64,000 nucleotides of DNA, taken from assembly GCA_036346275.1 (NCBI GenBank), contig JAYEVK010000185.1, positions 1-64,000 of the forward strand. The letters are read 5' to 3'. Below the pieces are notes generated by a model. The model was given only the letters and a program-made list of their open reading frames with translations. It had not been told where the DNA came from and made no database searches. Position 1 is the stretch's first letter; each line of letters begins with the position of its first letter. Shown one piece after another: positions 55,457-64,000 of the stretch. The stretch comes from Otatea glauca. Taxonomy: Eukaryota > Streptophyta > Magnoliopsida > Poales > Poaceae. Made by a program: the position numbers and the translations under genes.

Positions 55457-58400
55457 AGCGATCATACATAAACTTTATTATCAAATGAAGTAAGATTACA
55501 TATTATTTTACAATACCAAAAGTAAAACTGCAGTGGAGACAACTTCTTGTAGTATGCCTTTTTAACCCATTGTTCCACAGGCAACTGACAAGGGAAAATC
55601 CTTAGATAAATTCATCGTTAAACTCCCCATATCCTGCATCAACGTAAGAATCGTCGGGGAAATCTGTTTCTTCACCTAAAAACATCAACATTGGCAAGTT
55701 GAGTACTTACGTATTCGCAAGACTTATGCAAATCCTAAGATACATGCAAGCCGTGCCAATGAAAGGCTATAAGGTTAATTTGCATAAAGCTGGTTTGAAA
55801 TGTAAATACAGAATAATAGATTGCAAAATGAAATTTAAATAAAAGCAATTTAATATTGAAAGTGATAGAATGTAAGCATCAATAAATCACGAATGTTTGG
55901 GTATACTGATCATACTCAAAACCATTTCCTTCCGCACACAGCGGAAATGACCAACACGTGGTAGAAACCACTTTTTATGAAAATAAGCAAAACTGCTAAC
56001 TATGTGATGACTTTACCAAGTGTCCATGACCGCGGACTCGGCTAATCGATTAGTTTTACACTGCTGCGGTATCTGACTTTCCCCACAAGACATGAGTGAC
56101 TCTTTGAGCAATCGATATTTGCACACTGCCTTTGGTGTGCCGCAGAGAGTCATGTTATAACTTTTACATTATTTAAACCTAACTTTGCACCAGCATGGTG
56201 ACGATAAACCCATTCTGTGGTGTAAGAACTCAGAGCATAGAAATGATGGAACTACCCACAGTATGGCATACACCGTTATATTGGTAGACGTTTAATCCAT
56301 GATCACCTCGGTGTGGACGTCCCGTCGAGTAATTCATTAAGAAACAACTCGTACTACTCCGGCCTTCTAAGTGCAAAGCTAGTTTTAAACAACTTAATAA
56401 GTTAGAGCTGTCCCATACCAGCACTTGTGGTTGTATGAATATTCTTGGCCTGAAAACAACTCATAGTTCGGTCCTTAATCCGACACGGGCAATAATCTCC
56501 ACCCTATACTACGTGCAAAGACATGCACAACCGGCTACTGCCAATAATTGCCCGCATCTAAACCATAGTTTCATTTTCATTTTTCCAACCAAATACCAAC
56601 CACAAAAATGGTCACACCCATTTAAATGTCATGTCCAAAGTCTTTAATCATGTCACAGTTTTATCTTCATTTAGCTTTGGCTAAGCATTTCACTAAATGT
56701 GAGTAACCCAGTTTGACATCAATTACTGTCTAAGTTATTCTTAGGGTTATCAAGGTTCACAAATCCATACTTATCAAGGAAGTTCTATGTGACAATAGGT
56801 ACAACTACCAATACCCAAAATATAGCAGACTTTAATAAAAGTAAGGTATGCAGTAAAACATTTAATGAAAACATTTATAAAGCGGGATCAATATGATCAA
56901 AGGGGTGCTTGCCTTGTTGAGTATCCTCGACTTCAAACTCTTGGTAAATCGAATACACCGAGTTAAATCGGATTCTATTAAATAAATCACGACAACATAT
57001 AACAAATACCAAATTTCAATAGAGCCAAAAGAAATCAGATGGAAATATTCAAATAAATAACTTCACAAATTCAGGAATGATTACATGAGTTATTTGTTCT
57101 CATTTGCAATTTAAAGATTTAGTTTATTTAAACCATTATTGCATTATTTGCTACCCATTTTGTAACTCAAATTTTTCTTATAATACACCTAAGTATTTTT
57201 CTGATTAAGTTTACGAGATTACATGGATTCTAATAAAATTTATTTTACTAAATTTGGAGATCATATGCAAAATTTTCATGTATGACATATTTCTAACTTT
57301 TCTTTTAAATTTCAATTTGAATTTCAAATAAAATTCAATTCTAAAATACTTTTGCATATTCTGAATCTACTGGATTTTAGATGAATTTATAAATTTATTT
57401 CATCAAATTTGGTTAAATGATTCAAAAATTATAGCTAAATGAATATCTAGGTTTTGAATAAATCTTGAAAAATTAGAAAATCGCGAAAATGGAAAATACG
57501 CTTTCACGGGAAAGCGCTTTCCATTTGAGGCGATCTACCGAGGCGCCGACAACTCAGCCCACGCGATGTTGATCGGCGCGCTGCGCTGTGGTCGTGCTGT
57601 GGCCAGGCCGTGTGTCGAGGCGCGAGGTCGGCACTCTGTGAGCCCGCGATCATTCTTATTGCTCGTCTGCGGGGCAGTGGGGGCAATGATGGCGCGACGC
57701 GGTGCATGTGGTGACTAGCCGGGCCCGCTTGGTGGTGACCAGGCAGGCTGCGGCGAGCTAATTGGGCCCGCTTGGCGGTGACCAGGCGAGTGCTGCGGCG
57801 GGACAAGCTTCGCCGACGGCGAACGGTAGCCGGAGGCCAGAATCGATTCACTCGAGCTTCACCGCATCCGTGCGAACCTGAGGGGCGATCGCCGCGTGTC
57901 CGAGGTGACGAAGGGCGGTTTCCACCGGTGAGTGCGGCGGTGGATTCTGCGCGGCTTCGCCGACGGCAGCCCTCCGAGTGGAATGGGCTCCTGCGAGGTT
58001 CGGGACATCCGTGCGCTTTGTTGGTGGCGCGGTGGCTGAGGAGCTACATCGACGGCGTCCTTGTGCTAGCAATAGGAAGCGGCGGCGATGCAAAACTAGA
58101 GCCAACCGAGTCATGTTTTCACTCATTTGAGCATCTGCGAGACTTAAGGAACCGATTTCATCAAGCGCTTTGAAAGATGAATGAAGAAGAAGAGCTCTCA
58201 CCGTCTTGCGGTGGTGGCGGAAGAAGAAGCGAGGTTCGACGGCTCGCCGGGGAAGAAGGGCTTCGGCCGGGGCTCGGAATCAGTTCCTGGAGGCACAAGG
58301 AAGACTCGGCTCAGAGGAATTGGGTTGGAATGGATTAAGGCGGTGGATTGCGAGTTTTTTCCCGTTTCGGGTTTTTGCCGTCGCCGGAGAAGAAGACCAA

Positions 58401-59475
58401 AGTAGTGGCGGAATGGCTTCGCAGGGACACGGCTAGCTCGGCTGCGACGAGATGAGGGGGTTTTATAGGGGCTCGGAGAGGCGGTTCGGGCGCAGGCGCG
58501 AGAAAGACCGAGAGGTCTGCGTCAGCGCGGGAGAGAAGCAGAGAGAGGGGAAGAAGAAGGCGCGGGCAAGAGGCTGCCATGCGGGGGCCAGATGGCAGCG
58601 GCTGTCAGCTGAGTTGGCTCACTGACAGACCGGGCCCACATGTCAGCGAGAGCAGAAAAGAAGTCTGGCGAAGGCTCAAGACCGAACGGGGTTTCAACGA
58701 CGTTTTCGATGGTCAAAACAACACGAAAGTTTATAAAATTTTTACCATAGGTCGGCAAGGGTATTACCTGCCTCCTGAAAAATTTTCGCTATTTTATGAT
58801 GCATGCAGATGTTTAGAAAATTCTGACATTGCAACAGTTGCTGCATTGCCCATTCGGTTTTTCTTTTAATTTGCGATTTAAATGAAGTGATTATTTTACA
58901 AAACTTTTTATGACAGTTTGAAATGATATTATACACCTTCTGTAAAAATGAAAGACTTTAATTATTATTATTTAATTTTTAAAAATTCTGACATTACTGT
59001 TTTCCAGATTATTTATTCACTGTTTTTCAATTTTTAAAATTATAAAATGAATTAGTAAATTCTTGATATTTTTACGGGAGGTTGATACTGTTTTGATGTC
59101 GGCAAGATAAAGATTTTGGGTCAGGATGACTTATAGATATTTTTACCAAATTGTTTTACCATTTTACCCTGAGATATTTACTCATGATTATCTTTGATGA
59201 ATTATTATTTTTACTAATTCAGCTTACCAAACGACTTAAGCAAGCTGAGGAGAGCCCTCAGATATTTATGGGGACTTTGGTAAATTTTTGTTGAATTAAC
59301 ATTTTTACTTTTTACCATTTTCTATTTGCCATATTATTTGTTTCACTTTCTTGCATTAAAGAAAAGCCAAAAGAATATACAGAAAATGCAGAAATTTCAG
59401 AAATTTCGAAAATAATACACAAAAGATTTTCATTTCATTTTCTTTATTTTATAATTTTTGAGGCTATTCTGAGAT
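55457..59475 (-). repeat. Chromo-3 3' LTR, main piece (about 4.0 kb)
   Basis: Long non-coding DNA between Chromo-2 and the end of the Chromo-3 pol. It carries the LTR features of this group in reverse orientation: the GAGTACTTACG motif near 55700, AT-rich flanks, a GC-rich block (about 57500-58650) and an LTR-type CCCTATAAAA box on the minus strand at 58461-58470. It ends beside the purine tract at 59477-59486. The exact inner end is uncertain because the terminal bases are not a clean CA. Confidence 0.7.
58461..58470 (-). promoter_or_regulatory. TATA box in the Chromo-3 LTR
   Basis: The minus strand reads GAGCCCCTATAAAACCCCC, in the GC-rich part of the LTR at a position comparable to the TATA box of the Chromo-2 LTR. 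Confidence 0.55.
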
Positions 59476-59476
59476 C

Positions 59477-59486
59477 TACCCCCTTA
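59477..59486 (-). other. polypurine tract of Chromo-3
   Basis: The minus strand reads TCTGGGGCGAGATTTTTG then TAAGGGGGTA, the same GGGGCGAGAT...TAAGGGGG context that precedes the 3' LTR of Chromo-1. Confidence 0.7.
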
Positions 59487-59489
59487 CAA

Positions 59490-61970
59490 AAATCTCGCCC
59501 CAGATTTGGAGATGACTAGAAGAAATCGGGAAACTCTTGTCGAAGATGATCTTCTCTTTCCCATGTAGCCGTCTTGAAATATGATTGCTCCATTGCACCT
59601 TCAACATCTTGATGGTCTTGTTTCTTGTTTGGCGTTCGGCTTCTTCCAAAATCTGAATGGATGCTCCGATAAGACAAATCTGGTGAAGATCTATCCCTTC
59701 CAAATCGGCGAGTCGGAGGAACACGAAGGCATTTCTTAAGTGAGATACATGGAAGGCGTTGTGAGCGTCGGATAGTTGAGGTGGCTATTCTAATTGATAT
59801 GCCATCTCACCCATCTTTCAATGATCTGAAATGGTCCAATGAATCGAGAGCCAACTTCCCACGGTTTGAAATCGATGAACTCCACGAAAGGCGAGACTTT
59901 GAGATAGACATGGTCACCAACTTGGAATCGAGTTCACGGCGGCGATTGTCGGCGTAACTCTTTTGACGAGATTGAGCTTCTTTCGATCGGCTTCGATCAT
60001 GTCCACTTACTCTTGAGCTTCTTGAATAAGATCTGGGCGAAGAATTTTCTTTCTCCAACTTCGGACGAGAAAAGAGGGTTCGACATTTCCTTCCATCTGA
60101 CGCTTCAAAAGCGACACTTGCGGACTAGATTGAAGCTGTTATTATAAGAGAATTGGCGAAGGCCAAACTTTTCTCCCAATTAGAGCCGTCTGACGACTAC
60201 GGGCTCTTAACATATCTTCAAAATTTGATTGGTCCTTTCCGTTTGTCCATCGATCGAGGATGATAAGTATCTTGAAATTCAACTTAGTACCCGAAGACGG
60301 TGCAAACTTTCCCTAAACGAAGTATGGCGGGAACCTCGGTGAAAACAATTGTCTTGATGCACGCCATGAAGGCGGACAACATTCTCGGATACAACTCGGC
60401 AAGCTTATCTCCGAATGAGTAGTCTTGGCCGAATAAAGTGAGCCACTTTAGTTAATCGGTCAACGATTACCCATATGGAATCATGCCCTTTCCTGGTTCT
60501 TGGCAAACCAGTAATAAAATCCATGCTGACGTCTTCCCATTTCCACTCTGGAATCTTCAAAGGCTGAAGAAGTCCAGCGGGACGTTGATGCTCGGCTTTG
60601 ACACGCTGGCATACATCACAGATTGCGACATATGCAGCGACATCCTTTTTCAAACCGGGCCACCAATATTCCTGTCGGAGATCTTGATACATCTTTGTAC
60701 TTCCAGGGTGAATTGAGAGGGGAGACTCATGGGCTTCTTTGAGAAATAACTCTTTTAATTCCGGATCATCAGGAACATATATTCGATTTTCGAACATAAG
60801 CACTTTATCTGAACTTTCATGAAACTTGGATTCCTTTCCTTGCTTCAATTCTTCACGCACTTTGATAATCACTTCATCTTTGGTGAGCAGATTTAATCTG
60901 GGACTTAAGGGTTGGTTGCACCTCTAGGGCGGCCAAATAACCTTTTTCGACAACTCCCAAATTAAGCTTTTGGAAATCTTTTACCAGATCGGATTGATCG
61001 GTCAAAGATGAAACAGAAAGACAATGAAGCTTTCGACTTAGAGCATCTGCTACGACATTGGCTTTACCAGGATGGTATTGAATGCTAAGGTCGTAATCTT
61101 TTATCAACTCTAGCCATCTTCGTTGTCTTAAATTTAGATCAGGCTGGGTGAAGAAATATTTCAGACTCTTATGATCGGTGAATACACTGCATTTGTTTCC
61201 AATCAGGTAATGACGCCAAATTTTTAAAGCGTGCACTACCGCAGCTAATTCCAGATCATGAGTCGGATAATTGAGCTCATGAGGTCGCAACTGATGAGAG
61301 GCGTAAGCTACGACTTTTCCTTCTTGCATAAGCACACACCCAAGCCCATTCTTGGAAGCATCACAATAAACATCAAAGCTTTTATGGACATCGGGTAACA
61401 CTAGTACAGGAGCTGATGTTAGCCTTTTCTTTAATTCCCAAAGCTTTCTTAGCATTCGGTGTCCATTCAAACTTCTTTTCTTTCTTGAGAAGTGGGTCAA
61501 AGGACGAGCGATTTTAGAGAAGTTCTCGATAAAGCGCGATAATATCCGCTAGGCGAGAAAACTTGAATTTTCGAACGAGTGAGGGCTTCCGGTCTAAAAC
61601 AGCTTTAACTACAGGATCAACGAAATACCTCCTTAGAAAGAATATGACCAAGGAAAGCAACTTCTTTTAACCAAAATTCACATATCTCAAATTTGGCATA
61701 AAGCTTATGCTCTCGAAGCTTTTCAAGAACCTTACGCAAATGATGCGCATGATCTTCTTCGGATTTGGAATAGACGAGAATATCATCAATGAATACCACT
61801 ACGAACTTATCCAAATACTCCATGAAAAATTTATTCATGAGGCACATAAAATTAGCAGGAGCATTTGTAAGTCCGAAAGACATCACGGTATATTCATATA
61901 GACCGTAACGAGTGGTAAAAGCGGTTTTAGGAATATCTTCTGGCCTGATCTTCAATTGATAGTACCCATG
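59490..61970 (-). pseudogene. pol of Chromo-3: RT C-terminus, RNase H, integrase, chromodomain; truncated by Chromo-4
   Basis: On the minus strand, RT starts at the junction (YYQLKIRPEDIPKTAFTTRY) and continues TVMSFGLTNAPANFM, the catalytic VVVFIDDILVYSKS, and KLYAKFEICEFWLKEVAFLG (61617-61965). RNase H is at 60874-61500: KSFDVYCDASKNGLGCVLMQ, VAYASHQLRPHELNYPTHDL, LSIQYHPGKANVVADALSRK. Integrase is at 60405-60872: HESPLSIHPGSTKMYQDLRQ, EYWWPGLKKDVAAYVAICDV, CQRVKAEHQRPAGLLQPLKI, GHDSIWVIVDRLTKVAHFIR. Frameshifts follow. The chromodomain is near 59560-59680 (QILEEAERQTRNKTIKMLKV, QWSNH). Upstream RT, protease and gag are missing because Chromo-4 inserted at 61971. Confidence 0.9.
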
Positions 61971-64000
61971 TGTCGGGACCGGATTTCCAAGTCCGAACCC
62001 TCTGTGTATAACCTGTGCTAGTCCAGGAAAAGCTAGCACACACAGTGGAAACAGTGATGACAGCACATCCATATCACGAATCAAATAATATTAATTAAGC
62101 AAAAGAATATTAGCCTTATGGCCAATTATTACAAATAAGAAGCATCATAGCTTGAGTTCAATAAGAAACAGCGGAAACGAAATAACAATGACAAAGTAAG
62201 TAAGCCCATCCATTTGCCCAACAGCAATCGATTGGGTTCGCGTCCTAGCATTCGGATCGCCTTCATCATAACCACAAGCGTAGAAATCGTAGTCGACTTG
62301 ACACCGCACACTCTTACGTGGAAAGTTGGGGATGTTGCAAGGGTGAGCACAAAGCGTACTCATAAGTCTTGAAAACATAATGCATGATAACTATATGCAA
62401 GTCTAAGCAATTGAAGGCATAATATGGTTCTTTTTAGCATAAAGCGAAGTTCAACTTTAAATACCAATAGTAATTTCACAAAGCATCGTTTGAACAAAAT
62501 GTAATTGAATAGTAATTGAGTTTGATATAACAATTAAAGCGGAGTTCCATCTACACTGTCTCGCCCCATCTCGCCAAACCATAACCCAAGAGTTCCATCC
62601 GCTCTCGGATTCCCAAACCATCATTTTCCTTTGAAACAAAACCATAAAATCTACAATGTGCAAGCGTACCTACTTTGCCCTTGGCCAGTGGGCACGGCTA
62701 CTTAAGTAGTTTTAACTCTGCAGAGTGTGTACACTTTACCCACAAGACATGGTCGACTCTTGTTGCCATGCACTTAACACACTTCCTTTGGTGTGTCAGA
62801 GAGATCATGACAAGGCCTTTACAATGCACAACCCGCTATTAACCTCGCCCGCTAAGGTTTCACATTTGTTAGGGTTCTAGCGCAAAGATCTGAAGCCCTC
62901 TTGCGCTGCCAACATCGGCACTCACCAGTGGCGAAGCTAATAATGAGACGCACAAATTATTTAGCCAGTCGTACCCATATAGACTTGTGGTTGTACGGTA
63001 GTGCTCGGTCCATGGTAACACACGCTTGGTCCTTAATTGACTAGGCGGAACATTCACATACCAAAGTCTCGTGCTTTCGCACCGACAAACATCCATCCGC
63101 CCCGGTCTAAACCATTTCCACTTTATTTTACTTAAACCACAACAGCAACACCAATTGCCGCACTTTCACAAATAAGTTTAAACAACATCTGAAATGATTC
63201 CCATATTGGCACAATACCGAAACGCTTAAGCTGGACTAAGCAATTCTACCGTTCCATGCTAATCTACTGGATATCACCAAATAAAATAGCTAGTATATAT
63301 CATCTAGGGTGTCAAAGGTTCGACATGATCAATACCAATGAGGGTATAACAAACTGGAATTTAACTATACTCTAAAACTATATTTAAAGTACATTGCATA
63401 AAGTAAGCATGCATAATTTAAAAACAACATAACATTTTCATAAACTTTGGGATCAACATGTTCAAGGAAGACTTGCCTTCGCTGCCTCTTGCTGGTTCTA
63501 CCTCTGATTGCTGATTCGACTGATCTTCGACTGCGTCGTCTACACGCGAAACGAGGCAAATAAATAAAACAAATTCAAATAAAATTCAAAAATTGAAAAG
63601 AATGGTACTGGAAGATAGATCTTGAATTTAGATGAATTTAGAAATTTGAATCACTGGAATCGGAGCTCGAACGAAGGAGAACGGGCTCCTGGAAGATTCC
63701 AGATCAGAAAAATCAGAAAAACAGAGAGGCTGACACGTGGCGAGACGTGATTGGCTGGATTATTGGATTTTCTGGAAAATCGGAAAAGGAAAAAGAAATG
63801 CCGCTGACATGTGGGGCCCACATGTCAGTGGCTCGGTCCACGGTAAACCGGGAGCACCGAGGAGAGGGGATGCCGACGTGGCGGACCACGCTGAGGTGGC
63901 GACCACGCGGCGGGCTAGGGTCGCGTGGCGGCCGACGTACCATGCACGCGGGCTAGGCACACGCGGCGGTCGACGCTGCCGCGCTGACGGTGACGCGTGT
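61971..64000 (-). repeat. LTR of Chromo-4 (minus orientation), partial, inserted in Chromo-3 RT
   Basis: TGTCGGGACCGGATTTCC at 61971 is the reverse complement of the LTR end shared by Chromo-1 and Chromo-2 (...GGTCCCGACA preceded by an ATACACAGAGGGT motif). Further in, the minus strand has the TGAGTACGCTTTGTGCTCACCC motif (about 62340-62365) seen in the other LTRs and a GC-rich block from about 63660. The RT frame of Chromo-3 stops exactly at this junction. The five bases before it, CCATG, are the predicted target duplication. Whether this is a solo LTR or a full element cannot be told from here. Confidence 0.8.

Larger units (their letters stand above)
23449..64000 (+). mobile_element. Tat-2: Ty3/gypsy Tat-lineage retrotransposon, host of nested insertions, right end outside window
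   Basis: The element comprises a 5' LTR (23449 to about 24015), gag, protease, RT, RNase H, a second archaeal-type RNase H, integrase, then an antisense intron-containing gene and a 3' LTR (42966-43529). The dual RNase H and the antisense PMD gene downstream of integrase are Tat hallmarks. Premature stops break the ORFs, many of them TGA or TAG in place of expected Trp/Arg codons. A CACTA transposon splits the antisense gene, and Chromo-3 has inserted at the end of the 3' LTR, so the final bases of this element should lie beyond the right edge. Confidence 0.9.
43530..64000 (-). mobile_element. Chromo-3: minus-strand chromodomain Ty3/gypsy element, split twice
   Basis: Its 3' LTR (on the left) is in two pieces, 43530-43640 and 55457 to about 59475, because Chromo-2 inserted into it. 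Its pol runs leftward from 61970 to about 59490 and is cut at 61971 by the LTR of Chromo-4. The rest of pol, gag and the 5' LTR should lie to the right of the window. Chromodomain, integrase and RT motifs place it with the same broad group as Chromo-1 and Chromo-2. Its frames are much better preserved than theirs. Confidence 0.85.

Overview
This window is transposon-packed nuclear DNA from a grass (Poaceae). A rice-type (Oryza-like) genome is the best guess, because the elements look like rice Tat-lineage (RIRE2/Retrosat-type) and chromodomain Ty3/gypsy (RIRE3/RIRE8-type) families. The species itself cannot be read from the sequence. There is no bacterial gene organisation, and no intact single-copy host gene was found. 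Nearly every long open frame is a retrotransposon or transposon protein, usually broken by frameshifts or stops.

Layout. (1) 1-3647 plus 16312-16795 is the 3' end of a Tat-lineage gypsy element ('Tat-1'): antisense accessory genes with their own TATA box, a minisatellite block (27-bp and 82-bp units), a polypurine tract and a 3' LTR. (2) That LTR is split by 'Chromo-1' (3648-16311), a complete chromodomain gypsy element with unusually long LTRs (about 3.5 kb), an extra ORF before gag, and gag-pol. (3) 16796-23448 is the only stretch not dominated by LTR elements. It holds a 5'-truncated LINE with a perfect 14-bp target duplication, a Stowaway-like remnant, a hAT-like end, two exon-like pieces and a decayed fragment that resembles the plant DUF212 (acid phosphatase/vanadium haloperoxidase-related) family. 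(4) 23449 to beyond the right edge is a second Tat element ('Tat-2') with gag, protease, RT, two RNase H regions, integrase, and an intron-containing antisense gene with a plant mobile domain. (5) A CACTA (En/Spm) transposon, 33532 to about 42162, sits inside that antisense gene. It carries a TNP2-type transposase and a Transposase_24/Ulp1-like second gene, both on the minus strand, and two arrays of palindromic CACAGACGGTT repeats. (6) At 43530 a minus-strand chromodomain gypsy element ('Chromo-3') has inserted into the 3' LTR of Tat-2. Its own LTR is split by 'Chromo-2' (43641-55456, plus strand, 3.1-kb LTRs), and its RT is split at 61971 by the LTR of 'Chromo-4', which runs off the window.

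Relative order of insertion: Tat-1 before Chromo-1; hAT-like element before Tat-2 before (CACTA, Chromo-3) before (Chromo-2, Chromo-4).

The strongest points for a second look are these. Both Tat elements have a consensus TATAAATA box about 140 bp upstream of their antisense gene. Chromo-1 and Chromo-2 share a conserved ORF ahead of gag, separated from it by an AATAAA-containing spacer. The CACTA carries a hairpin array between its two genes. Finally, in Chromo-1 and Chromo-2 the paired LTRs are nearly identical in AT-rich DNA, yet CG-rich segments and coding regions are full of 1-3 base indels (including a one-base loss at both protease active sites). That pattern looks more like sequence-consensus error, or a peculiar decay process, than ordinary ageing.
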